Source of the DNA: Opitutus sp. GAS368
Lineage (GTDB): Bacteria > Verrucomicrobiota > Verrucomicrobiia > Opitutales > Opitutaceae
Direction: 5' to 3'
Assembly: GCA_945903465.1 (NCBI GenBank)
Contig: CAMDOF010000013.1
Location: 20,927 to 84,926 of the forward strand
DNA length: 64,000 nucleotides
In this document: positions 1-10,162 of the stretch, one piece after another
How the letters are laid out: every line of letters starts with the position of its first letter
Numbering within the stretch: position 1 is the first letter of the stretch
Notes under the pieces: model-generated
Database searches by the model: none
The model's input: only the letters and a program-made list of their open reading frames with translations
Told to the model about the DNA's origin: nothing
Position numbers and translations under genes: made by a program

Positions 1-1
1 T

Positions 2-328
2 TTCTGGGCGGAGTACAAACTCTCCAAGGAAGCCACCATCGCCGCGGAGTTTTGCAGCAAGGACGGCGGCACGTTCGCCAAAGGCACCACCTGGCTCGCC
101 TACCTGAACTACGCGATCGATGCGAAGCTCTCGACGGTGTTCCGCATCGGTGGAGAAAACCTCTCGGCTAAAACCAAGGGCAATGACTTCACCCAATACA
201 CCGTCGGACCCGCCATGAAGCTGACCGAAAACCTCAGCGTCCGCGCCGAGTATTCGTACTACAACTACAGCGGCAAGGGTGCCTTGGATAAGAATCTGAT
301 CGGCCTCCAGGCCATCTTCAAATTCTAA
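2..328 (+). CDS. Outer-membrane beta-barrel (porin-like) protein, C-terminal part
   Basis: The reading frame is open from base 2, so this is the 3' end of a gene that begins before the window. The visible 108 residues alternate hydrophobic and polar positions, are rich in aromatic residues, and end in IFKF with a terminal Phe, as outer-membrane barrels do. The last strands (LSVRAEYSYYNY, LIGLQAIFKF) resemble the end of putative beta-barrel porins of the BBP2/OmpL type. Lying just upstream of the urea uptake operon, it could be the outer-membrane pore for urea or other small solutes; that role is inferred from position only. The ORF track's Met start at 137 is internal. Confidence 0.7.
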   Translation, partial: FWAEYKLSKEATIAAEFCSKDGGTFAKGTTWLAYLNYAIDAKLSTVFRIGGENLSAKTKGNDFTQYTVGPAMKLTENLSVRAEYSYYNYSGKGALDKNLIGLQAIFKF

Positions 329-376
329 CCCCCCGCGCGGGCCTCCCCGCGAGCCCGCGTTGGCTGTTCGATTATC

Positions 377-408
377 CGGTGGCCGGCTGTTTAACCGGCC
401 ACCGTTTC
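377..408 (+). terminator. Intrinsic terminator after the porin-like gene
   Basis: A perfect 10-bp stem (CGGTGGCCGG / CCGGCCACCG) with an 8-nt loop is followed by a short T-rich run. It lies about 50 bp after the porin stop codon and separates that gene from urtA. The T tract is short, so termination may be incomplete. Confidence 0.6.
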
Positions 409-531
409 TGCCCCGCGCTGAGCGCGGCGCGCCCGGTTCCTTCGTCGTTTTTTAAACTCTTCCCGGTCCTCTTTCCTCCGGCCGAGCTACTGCTTTGCCG
501 GCCAACAAACTAGCGACATCTCCGTCAATCC

Positions 532-1788
532 ATGAAAACGAAAGTCTCCCAGATTCTCAGCCTCGGCGCCCTCGCGCTCAGCGCTAACTTCGGCACCGCC
601 CAAGCGGCGGATGCCACGGTCAAAGTGGGCGTCCTCCACTCCCTCTCCGGCACGATGGCGATCAGCGAAACCTCGCTGCGCGACATCCTCCTTTTTACCT
701 TCGACGAGATCAATGCCCAGGGTGGCGTTCTCGGCAAAAAGATCGAGCCCGTCATCGTCGATGGGGCTTCCAACTGGCCGCTGTTCGCGGAGAAGGCGAA
801 GCAGTTGCTCGAGCAGGACAAAGTCGCCGTCACATTCGGTTGCTGGACGTCCGTCTCCCGCAAATCCGTTCTTCCCGTTTACGAAAAAAATAACGGCCTC
901 CTCTTTTATCCGGTGCAATACGAGGGCGAAGAGGAGTCCCAGAACGTCGCTTACACCGCTGAGGCCGTCAATCAGCAGGCCACGCCTGCCGTCGACTACT
1001 ACCTCGCTGAAGGTAAGAAAAAGTTCTACCTCCTCGGTTCGGACTATGTCTACCCCCAGACGACCAATCTCGTGCTGCTCGAGTACCTCCTCAGCAAGGG
1101 CGTGAAACTGGAGAACATCGGCGGCGGTTTCCGCAAGGACGATTCCGGCAAGATCATCTCCGCCGGCAAGTACACGCCTTTCGGACACACCGACTACCAG
1201 CAGATCGTCGCTGAAATCAAACAATTCGCCGCTTCCGGTAACGCTTGCGTCATCTCGACGCTGAACGGCGACACCAACGTGCCGTTCTTCAAAGAATACG
1301 CCGCTTCCGGTCTCACCGCCGAAACCTGCCCGGTGGTTTCATTCTCAATCTCCGAGGATGAATTCCGCGGTCTGCCCGCCAAGCAACTCGTCGGCCAGCT
1401 TGGCTGCTGGACTTACTTCCAGTCCATCAACACCCCCGCCAATAAGAAGTTCGTCGCAGGCTTCCAAGCCTGGCTCAAGAAGACCAGCGTCCCCGGCGTC
1501 GTCAAAGAGGGCCGCGTCACTTGCTCGCCCATGGTCCTCAGCTACGTCGGGGTCTACCTTTGGAAGGCCGCCGTCGAAAAAGCCGGCTCGTTCGAAATCG
1601 ACAAGGTGCGCGCCGCCTACAAGAGCGGGCTGTCCTTCGATGGTCCCGCCGGCAAGGTCACCACCCAGAAGAATATGCACGTCACGAAGAACGTCTTCAT
1701 CGGCGAGACCAAGGCCGATGGTCAGTTCAAAATCGTGAAGTCCTTCGAAAACGTCTACGGTGAACCTTGGTTGAAGGGTAAGTTCTAA
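532..1788 (+). CDS. urtA: Urea ABC transporter substrate-binding protein UrtA
   Basis: 418-residue exported binding protein that captures urea in the periplasm and delivers it to UrtBC. Residues 1-25 form a signal peptide ending in AQA. The rest is a periplasmic-binding-protein fold of the branched-chain amino acid/amide class, starting [14 protein letters not shown], with the conserved [14 protein letters not shown] and [13 protein letters not shown] segments typical of UrtA. Length fits the family (about 400-430). It is the first gene of urtABCDE and is directly followed by a strong terminator, so it is probably made in excess over the membrane and ATPase parts. No Shine-Dalgarno sequence precedes the ATG; the start was chosen for the signal peptide. 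Confidence 0.96.
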   Translation: MKTKVSQILSLGALALSANFGTAQAADATVKVGVLHSLSGTMAISETSLRDILLFTFDEINAQGGVLGKKIEPVIVDGASNWPLFAEKAKQLLEQDKVAVTFGCWTSVSRKSVLPVYEKNNGLLFYPVQYEGEEESQNVAYTAEAVNQQATPAVDYYLAEGKKKFYLLGSDYVYPQTTNLVLLEYLLSKGVKLENIGGGFRKDDSGKIISAGKYTPFGHTDYQQIVAEIKQFAASGNACVISTLNGDTNVPFFKEYAASGLTAETCPVVSFSISEDEFRGLPAKQLVGQLGCWTYFQSINTPANKKFVAGFQAWLKKTSVPGVVKEGRVTCSPMVLSYVGVYLWKAAVEKAGSFEIDKVRAAYKSGLSFDGPAGKVTTQKNMHVTKNVFIGETKADGQFKIVKSFENVYGEPWLKGKF

Positions 1789-1860
1789 CTTAGATTGGCG
1801 CCACCTGCCTCGCGCCGGTGAAAATCGTCCAAAACTAGGGCAAACAACACGATTCACGAC

Positions 1861-1895
1861 CGGGCGGACGCTTAAAAGCGTCCGCCCGTTTTTTT
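1861..1895 (+). terminator. Strong intrinsic terminator between urtA and urtB
   Basis: A perfect 13-bp inverted repeat (CGGGCGGACGCTT / AAGCGTCCGCCCG) with a 2-nt centre is followed by seven or more T residues, a textbook Rho-independent terminator. It sits inside the transporter operon, 72 bp after the urtA stop and about 35 bp before urtB. It may act as a partial terminator, giving a short abundant urtA transcript and a longer readthrough transcript. Confidence 0.9.
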
Positions 1896-1928
1896 GGCAC
1901 GGCTCTAGCATTCATAGAAAGTCTCGGC

Positions 1929-3716
1929 ATGATGAATAACTTAACTAGATGGGTGCGGCTCGCGCTGCGTTTGACCCTCCTGCATGGCTCGATCGCCCTC
2001 GCGGCGGAAACTCCCCGCCAGCTCATCGTCCGCGCCACCCTCGCCGCCGACGCCGCCACGCAACGCGCGGCCCTCGCCGAGCTCATGGGTCAAGCGGACA
2101 CCGCCATCGCCCCTCTCCTCGAAGCTTGGCGCACCGACGCACTCTTCATTTTTACCACACCCGAAGGAATTAAGATCCCCGTTTTAATCAGTGGCGAAAA
2201 GACCGCCGCCGGCACCGCCACCGCCAGCCGCCTGACCGATGGCCTCCCACTCACCGACGCTCAAGGCAACCCGCTCGTCTTGACCGTCGCCGATCTCGCA
2301 CCCGTCGAACACAACGCCTCGCTCCGACGCGCGATGAAAGCCGTTCTCGACCTCGCCGATCTCGCCGCCACCGAACCGGAAAAACGCATCAAGGCGATCT
2401 CTACGATCGGCCTGACCCAAGATGTCGAAAAGCTCCCCGCCTTCCGCGCCCGCCTAAAAATCGAAACCGACGGGGCCGTTAACCGCGCGCTCCGCGAGGC
2501 GATCGCCCTTGCCCAGCTCAAAAATCCCCTACCGGCAGCGCAGCTCGCCGCGCTCAACGAACTCCAGGCGCTGCGCTCTCTCGCGAGCACCGATTTCCTT
2601 AAGCGAGCGCTGAAGGAGTTTGAGGAGGCCAAAGATCCGACCCTCGCAGCCGCGGCCCGGGCCGCTCTCGCCGCCGTCGACGAACATCGCGCGTCGGTTG
2701 ATTTCTTCGGTACGCTTTTCCGCGGCCTCAGCCTCGGCAGTATCCTCCTCGTCGCCGCCCTCGGCCTCGCCATCACCTTCGGCCTGATGCGGGTCATCAA
2801 TATGGCGCACGGTGAGATGATTGCCGTCGGCGCCTACACTACTTACCTCGTGCAGGCGATGTTTGGTTCGGGCCTCACCATTCCATGCTTCGGCTTCAGC
2901 CTGCCGATCTTCGGACTAAACCTCACCGGACCCGCGTACCAAGCCTATTTCATCGCCGCGCTGCCCTGCAGTTTTCTCGCGGCCGCTCTGGTTGGCATCG
3001 CCCTCGAGCGCAGCGTAATTCGCTTTCTCTATCGGCGCCCCCTCGAGAGCCTGCTCGCCACGTGGGGCGTTTCCCTCGTCATGCAGCAGGGGCTCCGGCT
3101 CATGTTTGGCGCCAATAACGTCCAAGTCGCTAGCCCCACTTACCTCAGCGGCAACTGGCTGATCAACGATGTCATCCTCGGCTGGAACCGAGTCTTCGTT
3201 ATCGGCTTTGCCATCGTGATCGTCTTCGGCATGGGCCTCGTGCTCACCAAAACATCGCTCGGCCTCCTCATCCGCGCCTCGATGCAAAACCCCACCATGG
3301 CCGCCTGCATGGGGGTCCGCACACCGCGCGTTAATATGCTCACCTTCGGACTCGGCAGCGGGCTCGCCGGACTTGCCGGTGCTTTTCTCAGCCAGATCGG
3401 CAACGTCGGGCCTTCGCTTGGACAGGGCTATATCATCGACTCCTTCATGGTGGTCGTAGTCGGCGGCGTCGGCAGTATCGGCGGCACCATTTTGAGCGCC
3501 TTCGGGATCGGCGGCATCGATCAGGTCTTGCAACAATATTTACCCTACGTCGCCCCGGGGCTCAACTGGGTGCCCGGCATCGGGGGCTTCCTCCAAAACC
3601 TCGCCCAAGACGCCGCCGTGTTCGGCAAGATTCTCGTCCTCGCTGGCATCATTCTTTTTCTGCAGTGGAAACCCGCCGGCCTCTTCCCCACCCGCAGCCG
3701 CAGCCTCGAGGACTGA
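1929..3716 (+). CDS. urtB: Urea ABC transporter permease UrtB with N-terminal extracytoplasmic domain
   Basis: 595-residue inner-membrane permease forming half of the urea channel with UrtC. Residues 1-26 look like a signal sequence (ending ALAAE). Residues about 27-255 are an Ala/Leu-rich helical extracytoplasmic domain, and the permease proper begins near residue 257 with [18 protein letters not shown]. The family signature for LivH-type permeases is visible ([20 protein letters not shown]), as is [16 protein letters not shown] near the end. Many UrtB proteins carry this long N-terminal domain; a plain LivH permease is only about 290 residues. The stop is 8 bp before the urtC start. Two adjacent ATG codons stand at the start. 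Confidence 0.95.
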   Translation: MMNNLTRWVRLALRLTLLHGSIALAAETPRQLIVRATLAADAATQRAALAELMGQADTAIAPLLEAWRTDALFIFTTPEGIKIPVLISGEKTAAGTATASRLTDGLPLTDAQGNPLVLTVADLAPVEHNASLRRAMKAVLDLADLAATEPEKRIKAISTIGLTQDVEKLPAFRARLKIETDGAVNRALREAIALAQLKNPLPAAQLAALNELQALRSLASTDFLKRALKEFEEAKDPTLAAAARAALAAVDEHRASVDFFGTLFRGLSLGSILLVAALGLAITFGLMRVINMAHGEMIAVGAYTTYLVQAMFGSGLTIPCFGFSLPIFGLNLTGPAYQAYFIAALPCSFLAAALVGIALERSVIRFLYRRPLESLLATWGVSLVMQQGLRLMFGANNVQVASPTYLSGNWLINDVILGWNRVFVIGFAIVIVFGMGLVLTKTSLGLLIRASMQNPTMAACMGVRTPRVNMLTFGLGSGLAGLAGAFLSQIGNVGPSLGQGYIIDSFMVVVVGGVGSIGGTILSAFGIGGIDQVLQQYLPYVAPGLNWVPGIGGFLQNLAQDAAVFGKILVLAGIILFLQWKPAGLFPTRSRSLED

Positions 3717-3724
3717 AAACCACG

Positions 3725-4846
3725 ATGACCCCGACCACTTACCGTCGCCTCGAACTCGGCGCACTCACCAGCACCGCCATCCTGCTCGTCGCCATCATCC
3801 CTTGGCTCCATGCCAACGGCACCATCAGCAATTTCACCATCGGCGTCTGGGGCAAATATCTGTGCTACGCGCTCCTCGCCATCTCCGTCGATCTGCTCTG
3901 GGGCTACACCGGGCTGCTCTCTCTTGGCCAAGCCCTGTTCTTCACCCTCGGCGGCTATATGCACGGGATGTACCTCATGCGCATGATCGGCGACCTCGGC
4001 CAATATAAAAAGCCGCTCCCCGACTTTCTCGTTTTCCTCGGCTGGGAGCGCCTCCCCGCCTTTTGGGAGCCTTTCGCCAGCTTCCCATTTGCCCTTTCCA
4101 TGGTGTTTCTCCTCCCCGGCATCATCGCGTACATCTTCGGCTTCCTCGCCTTCCGCTCCCGGATCAAGGGCGTTTACTTCTCCATCCTCACGCAGGCTCT
4201 CACCTACGCCGCGTCCATCATGTTCTTCCGTAATAATCTCCTCCTCGGCGGAAATAACGGCTTCACCGATTTTAAATTCATCCTCGGCTACAACCTCGCC
4301 GCCCCCGCCACCAGCCGCGCCCTCTTCATCGCCACCGCCATGGCCGTCCTCCTCGCCTACGTCTTCTGCCGCTGGCTCAGCCAAACCAAGTTTGGTCTCG
4401 TCCAACAGGCCATCCGCGACGGCGAAAACCGCGTCCTCTTCAGCGGCTACGCCACCGCTCATTTTAAACTCTTCGTCTTCGTCGTCGCCGCACTCATCGC
4501 CGCCGTCGGCGGAGCCCTCTACACTCCTCAGGTCGGCATCATCAACCCGGGAGAAATGCAGGCCGACAAATCACTCGAGGCCGTCGTCTGGGTCGCCGTC
4601 GGCGGCCGCGGCACCCTGCTCGGGCCCATCATCGGAGCCATCACCATCAACGCTCTCAAAAGCTGGGCCACTCGCGCCTACCCCGATCTCTGGCTGATCC
4701 TCCTCGGTGGTCTCTTTATCATCGTCGTGCTTTTCCTCCCCGGCGGGATCGTCAGTCTGCCGACCCGTCTCCGCTCCGCTTGGCAGATATTTCGCGCAGC
4801 GCCCCCTCCTTCGCCAGCCTCCTCGCCCAAGCCACCGTTGACTTAA
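3725..4846 (+). CDS. urtC: Urea ABC transporter permease UrtC
   Basis: 373-residue LivM-type permease, partner of UrtB. It has about ten hydrophobic segments and the family motif [20 protein letters not shown] near residue 60. The C-terminal half contains [16 protein letters not shown] and [19 protein letters not shown], both usual in UrtC/LivM. The ORF track starts 60 bp earlier inside urtB; the ATG at 3725 ([12 protein letters not shown]) was chosen because it follows the urtB stop closely and matches normal family length. The C-terminal tail is Pro/Ser-rich ([16 protein letters not shown]) and overlaps the longest possible start of urtD. Confidence 0.94.
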   Translation: MTPTTYRRLELGALTSTAILLVAIIPWLHANGTISNFTIGVWGKYLCYALLAISVDLLWGYTGLLSLGQALFFTLGGYMHGMYLMRMIGDLGQYKKPLPDFLVFLGWERLPAFWEPFASFPFALSMVFLLPGIIAYIFGFLAFRSRIKGVYFSILTQALTYAASIMFFRNNLLLGGNNGFTDFKFILGYNLAAPATSRALFIATAMAVLLAYVFCRWLSQTKFGLVQQAIRDGENRVLFSGYATAHFKLFVFVVAALIAAVGGALYTPQVGIINPGEMQADKSLEAVVWVAVGGRGTLLGPIIGAITINALKSWATRAYPDLWLILLGGLFIIVVLFLPGGIVSLPTRLRSAWQIFRAAPPPSPASSPKPPLT

Positions 4847-4908
4847 GTTTACCCGCTCTGCCACCCACCCGCCCACGACTCACGTCCACCCTTCCGCCCC
4901 TTTCTCTC

Positions 4909-5685
4909 GTGTCCCACCCGCTGCTCTCCGTCGAGGATGTCTCCAAATCCTACGATGGCTTTAAAGCCATCACCAATCTCACCTTTTACCTCAACGCGGG
5001 TGAACTTCGCACCGTCATCGGCCCCAATGGCGCCGGTAAATCAACCTTCTTCGATCTCATCACCGGTCGCGCGAAACCCGATTGCGGCAAAATCGAATTC
5101 GGCGACACCGCCGCTTCCACCCAAGACCTCACCAGCCTCAACGAATTCGAGATCAACCGCCTCGGCATCGGCCGCAAATTCCAAACTCCGAGCGTCTATT
5201 CCGATCACACCGTTTGGGAAAATCTCCTCCTCTCACTCAAAGGTCCTCGCGGCGTCTTCGCTTCCCTCTTCCATCGCCTCACGTCCACCGACCACGATCG
5301 CCTCCACGAGATCCTCGCCACCGTCCGCCTCGAATCCAAACACGATTGGAAGGCCGGCCTCCTCGCCCACGGCGAAAAACAATGGCTCGAGATCGGTATG
5401 CTCCTCGCGCAGGATCCCAAGGTCCTCCTCGTCGACGAACCCGCCGCCGGCATGACCGACGACGAAACGGACCGCACCGGCGATCTCCTCCTTTCCCTCG
5501 CCGGCAAGCACAGTCTCATCGTCATCGAACACGATATGGCCTTCGTCAAACAAATCGCCCGCCACGGCCAGGTCACCGTCCTCCATCAGGGTTCCGTCCT
5601 CTGCGAGGGGAAATTCGAAGAGGTCCAAGCCAACCCCAAGGTCCGCGAGGTCTACCTCGGCCGCGGTAAACACGGCTCCCGCTAA
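4909..5685 (+). CDS. urtD: Urea ABC transporter ATP-binding protein UrtD
   Basis: ATPase subunit of the urea transporter, LivG-like. From the GTG at 4909 the protein is 258 residues (VSHPLLSVEDVSKSYDG...), close to the usual UrtD length. An upstream ATG at 4780 would add 43 Pro/Leu-rich residues and overlap urtC by 67 bp; those residues do not look like an ABC domain, so the GTG is preferred. Walker A is GPNGAGKST near residue 38, Walker B is VLLVDEPAAGM, and the H-loop is IVIEHDMAFV. The signature motif is the degenerate HGEKQWLEIGM seen in UrtD. It forms a heterodimer with UrtE. Confidence 0.93.
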   Translation: MSHPLLSVEDVSKSYDGFKAITNLTFYLNAGELRTVIGPNGAGKSTFFDLITGRAKPDCGKIEFGDTAASTQDLTSLNEFEINRLGIGRKFQTPSVYSDHTVWENLLLSLKGPRGVFASLFHRLTSTDHDRLHEILATVRLESKHDWKAGLLAHGEKQWLEIGMLLAQDPKVLLVDEPAAGMTDDETDRTGDLLLSLAGKHSLIVIEHDMAFVKQIARHGQVTVLHQGSVLCEGKFEEVQANPKVREVYLGRGKHGSR

Positions 5686-5837
5686 ACCCCGCGTCCGCTC
5701 CGTTTGCCGTCCTCTTCCCACCACGCACCTTTCGCCCCGGCTCATTTCCGCTTACGCCCCACCTGCGAACGCCCCACCTGCGAACGTCTCACCACCACCT
5801 CCCCAACGCTCCCACCGGCCGCTCCCTCGCTCCCCCC

Positions 5838-6611
5838 ATGCTCCCTCTCCTCGAACTCAGATCCGTCGAAACCGATATCGGCGGTTCCCGTATCCTCCGC
5901 GGCGTCAACCTCACCATCCGGCTGGGCGAGGTCGTTGCACTCATGGGCCGTAACGGTGTCGGCAAAACCACCACCTTGCGCACCATCACCGGCATCCTCC
6001 CCGTCCGCGCCGGCACCATTCTGTTCAACGGGCAAACGATCGAAAAACTCCCCATCGACGTCCGCGCCCGCGCCGGCATCGGCTACGTTCCCCAGGGTCG
6101 CGAGATCTTCCCTCACCTCACCGTCGAGGAAAACCTTCTCGTCGGTCTCGTGGTCCACGGCCGCCGTGGGCCCGCCGCCAAAGCCGGCCTCGAGCGCGTC
6201 TTCACGTTGTTCCCTGTTCTCAAGGCCATGCTCCACCGCAAGGGCGGCGTTCTTTCCGGCGGTCAACAACAACAACTCGCCATCGGCCGCGCGCTCCTCA
6301 CTAACCCGAAATTACTCATCCTCGACGAACCGACCGAGGGAATTCAACCGTCCATCATCGAGCAAATCGGCGATACCTTGAAAACCCTAAAAACCGAGGG
6401 TTTCATCCAAAATCCCGCCGAGGAGATCCGCCACGCACTCAAGTCACTTAAATCCGACGGCCAACTCGCCATCCTCCTCGTCGAACAATTCGTCGACTTC
6501 TGCCGCGAGTGCGCCGACCGCTTCTACGCTCTGGATCGAGGCTGCGTCGTCGCCGCCGGCCCCATCGCCGATCTCACCGACGAGGTCGTCAAAGAACATC
6601 TCCAAGTCTGA
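5838..6611 (+). CDS. urtE: Urea ABC transporter ATP-binding protein UrtE
   Basis: 257-residue LivF-like ATPase, the second nucleotide-binding subunit of the urea transporter. Walker A is GRNGVGKTT near residue 37, the signature is [15 protein letters not shown], Walker B is [16 protein letters not shown], and the switch His region is [11 protein letters not shown]. Between the D-loop and the last of these lies an insertion of about 20 residues compared with ordinary UrtE. It looks like an internal duplication ([11 protein letters not shown] and [11 protein letters not shown]). Usual UrtE is about 230 residues, so the insertion accounts for the excess. A 152-bp spacer separates it from urtD; ureA follows after 79 bp. 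Confidence 0.94.
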   Translation: MLPLLELRSVETDIGGSRILRGVNLTIRLGEVVALMGRNGVGKTTTLRTITGILPVRAGTILFNGQTIEKLPIDVRARAGIGYVPQGREIFPHLTVEENLLVGLVVHGRRGPAAKAGLERVFTLFPVLKAMLHRKGGVLSGGQQQQLAIGRALLTNPKLLILDEPTEGIQPSIIEQIGDTLKTLKTEGFIQNPAEEIRHALKSLKSDGQLAILLVEQFVDFCRECADRFYALDRGCVVAAGPIADLTDEVVKEHLQV

Positions 6612-6690
6612 AAAAAAACCGTGGCTACCTTGCCTTCGCCACGCTTTCCCCGCTCCCCCTCATAAAAATCACGGCGCCCCCTCCTCTCCC

Positions 6691-6993
6691 ATGCACCTCA
6701 CTCCCCGCGAACGCGAAAAGCTCCTCATCGTCGTCGCTGCCGACCTCGCCCGCCGCCGCCAAGCCCGGGGCGTCAAGCTCAACTACCCCGAAGCCATCGC
6801 TCTCATCACCTACGAAATCATCGAGGGCGCACGCGACGGCAAATCTGTCGCCGAGCTCATGAACTTCGGCACCACCATCCTGCGCCCCTCCGATGTCATG
6901 GAGGGCATCCCCGAAATGATTCATGATGTCCAAGTCGAAGCCACGTTCCCCGATGGTACCAAACTCGTCACCGTCCATCACCCCATCCGCTAA
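6691..6993 (+). CDS. ureA: Urease subunit gamma
   Basis: 100-residue structural subunit of the cytoplasmic nickel enzyme urease, which hydrolyses urea to ammonia and carbamate. It shows the full gamma-subunit pattern: [20 protein letters not shown] at the N-terminus, [20 protein letters not shown] in the middle, and [21 protein letters not shown] near the end. Length is exactly typical. It follows urtE in the same direction, so transporter and enzyme are probably co-expressed. The leader before the ATG is C/T-rich with no Shine-Dalgarno sequence. Confidence 0.97.
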   Translation: MHLTPREREKLLIVVAADLARRRQARGVKLNYPEAIALITYEIIEGARDGKSVAELMNFGTTILRPSDVMEGIPEMIHDVQVEATFPDGTKLVTVHHPIR

Positions 6994-7195
6994 AACCCTC
7001 CCCTCGCCACCCCGCGGACCCACTCCCACTCTCTCCGCACCGCCGCCTCGCCAGACCAACGTCCACCTTCTCGCCGACACCCCCTTCTCGCCGCAACGCC
7101 GCTTCGCCTCGCCGCCACCGGCAGTTTCCCCCAACCACGGCCTCCGTCGCTCACAAATTCCGCTAAAATCCACCGACCTCTCGCACGCTGCCACC

Positions 7196-7519
7196 ATGAT
7201 TCCCGGAGAAATTATCCTCGCCCCCGACCCCCACCGCCTCGGCCTCCCCGCTAACGTCGGCCTGCCCACCGTCATCCTTGTTATCACTAACACCGGCGAC
7301 CGCCCCATCCAGGTCGGCTCACATTACCACTTCTTCGAAACCAACGCGGCCCTCCAGTTCGATCGACCCGCCTCCCGTGGCTTCCGCCTCAATATCCCCG
7401 CCGGGACCGCGGTTCGCTTCGAAGCCGGCGATACCAAGCAGGTCGAACTCGTCGCTCTAGCCGGTCTCCGCGAGGTCTACGGCCTCAATGCGAAAATCAA
7501 CGGCCACCTCGACGCCTAG
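7196..7519 (+). CDS. ureB: Urease subunit beta
   Basis: 107-residue urease beta subunit. The ATG at 7196 gives [16 protein letters not shown], the canonical beta start; the ORF-track start at 6923 lies inside ureA in another frame and is not real. Conserved features are [21 protein letters not shown]-like sequence (here with ITNTGDRP), [20 protein letters not shown] and [10 protein letters not shown]. It separates from ureA by 202 bp and from ureC by a 255-bp spacer filled with a tandem repeat, which is looser spacing than in most urease operons. Confidence 0.96.
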   Translation: MIPGEIILAPDPHRLGLPANVGLPTVILVITNTGDRPIQVGSHYHFFETNAALQFDRPASRGFRLNIPAGTAVRFEAGDTKQVELVALAGLREVYGLNAKINGHLDA

Positions 7520-7537
7520 TTCACCCCTCCACCCCAG

Positions 7538-7713
7538 CCGCCACCACTCGCCTCCCTTCGCCGCGCCACCACTCGCCTCACTTCGCCGCGCCACCGCTCG
7601 CCGCCCTTCGCCGCGCCACCACTCGCCGCCCTTCGCCGCGCCACCACTCGCCATCCCTTCGCCGCGCCACCACTCGCCTCCCTTCGCCGCGCCACCGCTC
7701 GCCATCCCATCGC
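7538..7713. repeat. 25-bp minisatellite between ureB and ureC
   Basis: About seven head-to-tail copies of a 25-26 bp unit (CGCGCCACCACTCGCC plus TCCCTTCGC) fill most of the ureB-ureC spacer. Copies differ at only a few positions, mainly A/G in the CCACCRCTCG block and the CCTCC/CCGCC/CCATCC block. All reading frames through it give low-complexity peptides, so I treat it as non-coding. The number of copies could vary by slippage. Confidence 0.9.
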
Positions 7714-7774
7714 CGACCAACGCCATCTCGCCTCCGCTTCACTGTCACCGGCTCCTGCCAACTTCCTTCCGTCC

Positions 7775-9541
7775 ATGCCACTCACACTCACCCGCCGCCA
7801 ATACGCCGAGATGTTCGGGCCCACCGTCGGTGATCGTATCCGACTCGCCGATACCGAGCTCTTCGTCCAGGTCGAACGCGACCTCATTGCCGAGGGCGGG
7901 GGCTACGGTAACGAAATCAAATTCGGCGGCGGTAAGGTCATCCGCGATGGCATGGGCCAATCTCCCACCGCTCTCGACGCCGACTGCCTCGACTTGGTTA
8001 TCACCAACGCCCTCATTCTCGACGCTCGTCTCGGGATCATCAAGGCCGACATCGGCATCAAGCAGGGCCTTATCGTCGGCATCGGGCACGCCGGTAACCC
8101 CGGCATCCAATCTGGGCTCGGCTCCATTTATGTCGATCCACGGACCCAGAAAAAAAATCCGATGATCGTCGGCGCCGCCACCGAGGTCCTCGCCGGCGAG
8201 GGTCACATCGTTACCGCCGGCGGTATCGATAGCCATATTCACTTTATCTGCCCGCAACAGATCGACGAGGCCATCAGCGCCGGCATGACGACCATGCTCG
8301 GCGGCGGCACCGGCCCTGCCACCGGTACCTTCGCCACCACCTGCACTCCCGGTCGCTGGAATCTCCACCGCATGCTCGAGGCCGCCGAAGCCTATCCCAT
8401 GAATCTCGGCTTTCTCGGCAAGGGCAACTGCGGCACCCCCGCACCTCTCCGCGAACAGGTGCTCGCCGGCGCCATCGGCCTCAAGCTCCACGAGGACTGG
8501 GGCACCACTCCCGCCGCCATCGACGTCTGCCTCGGCGTCGCCGACGAGCTCGATGTCCAGGTCGCCATCCACACCGATACACTCAACGAATCCGGTTTCG
8601 TCGACGACTCCATCCGCGCATTTAAGGGCCGGACCATCCATACGTTTCACTCCGAGGGCGCCGGCGGCGGTCACGCTCCCGATATCATCCGCGTCTGCGG
8701 CGAGGCCAATGTCCTCCCTTCCTCCACCAACCCCACTCGTCCTTTCACCGTCAACACCATCGATGAGCACCTCGATATGCTCATGGTTTGCCACCACCTC
8801 GATTCCAAGATCCCCGAGGATGTGGCTTTCGCCGAATCACGCATCCGGCCCGAGACGATTGCCGCCGAGGATTGCCTGCACGACCTCGGGGCCATCTCCA
8901 TGATGTCCTCCGACTCCCAGGCCATGGGTCGCGTCGGCGAGGTCATCATTCGCACGTGGCAGACCGCCCATAAAATGAAGCTGCAGTTCGGTCCTCTTCA
9001 CGGCCCAGTTCATCAGGCGGCCGATAACTTCCGCGCACTCCGCTACCTCGCCAAATACACCATCAATCCGGCCATCGCCCACGGTATCTCCCATATCGTC
9101 GGCTCACTCGAGGTCGGTAAACTCGCCGATATCGTCGTCTTTAAACCCGCTCTCTTCGGCGTAAAACCCGAACTCGTCATCAAGGGTGGCTTCATCGCTT
9201 GGGCCAATATGGGCGATCCCAACGCTTCCATCCCCACCCCTCAGCCCACGTTTTACCGGCCCCAGTTCGGCGCCGCGGGCCGCGCTCTCGCGTCCACCAA
9301 TATCACGTTCGTCAGCGCCGCCTCCCTCCGCGAGGGCCAGCTCCGCGACCTCGGCCTCGCCCGCCGGCTCGAACCTGTCCAAAACTGCCGCAAAATCAGT
9401 AAACGCGATATGGTGCTCAACGACGCCTTGCCCCAGATCGAGGTCGATCCAGAAACCTACACCGTCAAAGCTGATGGCCGCATCCTCACGTGCGAACCCG
9501 CCCGCGTCCTGCCCATGGCTCAACGCTATTTTCTTTTCTAA
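7775..9541 (+). CDS. ureC: Urease subunit alpha (catalytic)
   Basis: 588-residue catalytic subunit of urease carrying the dinuclear nickel centre. All active-site residues can be matched to Klebsiella urease with a constant +20 offset: nickel ligands His154 and His156 (SHIHF), carbamylated Lys237 (GLKLHEDWG), His266 (AIHTDT), His292 ([13 protein letters not shown]) and Asp380 (SSDSQAMG); His239 binds substrate and His340 (CHHLD) is the general acid. It is slightly longer than usual (about 567-570) because of an insertion near residue 120 ([14 protein letters not shown]) before the active-site domain. The start [20 protein letters not shown] is canonical. Confidence 0.98.
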   Translation: MPLTLTRRQYAEMFGPTVGDRIRLADTELFVQVERDLIAEGGGYGNEIKFGGGKVIRDGMGQSPTALDADCLDLVITNALILDARLGIIKADIGIKQGLIVGIGHAGNPGIQSGLGSIYVDPRTQKKNPMIVGAATEVLAGEGHIVTAGGIDSHIHFICPQQIDEAISAGMTTMLGGGTGPATGTFATTCTPGRWNLHRMLEAAEAYPMNLGFLGKGNCGTPAPLREQVLAGAIGLKLHEDWGTTPAAIDVCLGVADELDVQVAIHTDTLNESGFVDDSIRAFKGRTIHTFHSEGAGGGHAPDIIRVCGEANVLPSSTNPTRPFTVNTIDEHLDMLMVCHHLDSKIPEDVAFAESRIRPETIAAEDCLHDLGAISMMSSDSQAMGRVGEVIIRTWQTAHKMKLQFGPLHGPVHQAADNFRALRYLAKYTINPAIAHGISHIVGSLEVGKLADIVVFKPALFGVKPELVIKGGFIAWANMGDPNASIPTPQPTFYRPQFGAAGRALASTNITFVSAASLREGQLRDLGLARRLEPVQNCRKISKRDMVLNDALPQIEVDPETYTVKADGRILTCEPARVLPMAQRYFLF

Positions 9542-9648
9542 CCCACCCCACCCACCGTCACCTTTTCCCACCGCCCCAGCCGGCATCCTCACGCCACCCG
9601 GCCCACTCGCTCCCTGCCCACTTCCCTGCCGGCGTTTTCCTTCGCCCG

Positions 9649-10110
9649 ATGACCATCATCTCCCGCCCTCTCGCCCCCACCCATCACTCCCTCCCCGAGA
9701 TTTTTTTGCAGGTCCCCAGGCTCACTCTCGCCAAACGCCGCTGGCGCGGTCTCGCCGACGACGGCCGCGAATTCGGTTTCGAACTCGATGCCCCCCTCTC
9801 TCCAGGTATCGCCATTTTTCAAAATGACCTCGCGCGCTACACCATCGCCCAAATCCCCGAGCCCGTCCTCACCGTCTCACTCGATCTAGCCCCTTCCGCC
9901 GCCGCCGGCATCGGCTGGGCCATCGGCAATCTCCACCTCGAGCTTTCCGCCGAACCCACCCAACTCGTCGCCGCCGATGAACCCGCCGTTCGCCAATTGC
10001 TCGAGCGACTCAAAATCCCTTTCCTCGCCACCAACGCCGTCTTCCGCCCAGGCCGCTTCGCTCGCGGCCCGCAACCTTCCTCTGAACTCGGGCCCAGCCA
10101 TCGCCATTAA
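9649..10110 (+). CDS. ureE: Urease accessory protein UreE (nickel metallochaperone)
   Basis: 153-residue protein in the UreE position, between ureC and ureF. Recognisable pieces are LTLAKRRWRGLADDGREFGFEL (N-terminal peptide-binding domain) and IGWAIGNLHLELSAEPTQLV-like sequence (metal-binding domain). The C-terminal tail has only a short SHRH rather than the long His-rich tail of Klebsiella UreE, so it probably binds few nickel ions. The ATG at 9649 was chosen; the ORF-track start at 9490 lies inside ureC. Confidence 0.88.
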   Translation: MTIISRPLAPTHHSLPEIFLQVPRLTLAKRRWRGLADDGREFGFELDAPLSPGIAIFQNDLARYTIAQIPEPVLTVSLDLAPSAAAGIGWAIGNLHLELSAEPTQLVAADEPAVRQLLERLKIPFLATNAVFRPGRFARGPQPSSELGPSHRH

Positions 10111-10162
10111 AACCCTTGCCCACATCGGCCCTCCCGACCCTCCGACCTCAAGCGCGCCCCTC

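Noticed and set aside
4780-4908. Upstream ATG extension of urtD
   Set aside because: It would add 43 Pro/Leu-rich residues overlapping urtC; the GTG at 4909 gives normal family length. Not fully excluded.
7538-7713. Repeat array between ureB and ureC as a CRISPR
   Set aside because: The units are contiguous with no unique spacers and no cas genes are in the window.
7745-8797. 350-aa ORF on the - strand
   Set aside because: Antisense to ureC, whose active-site residues are all present.
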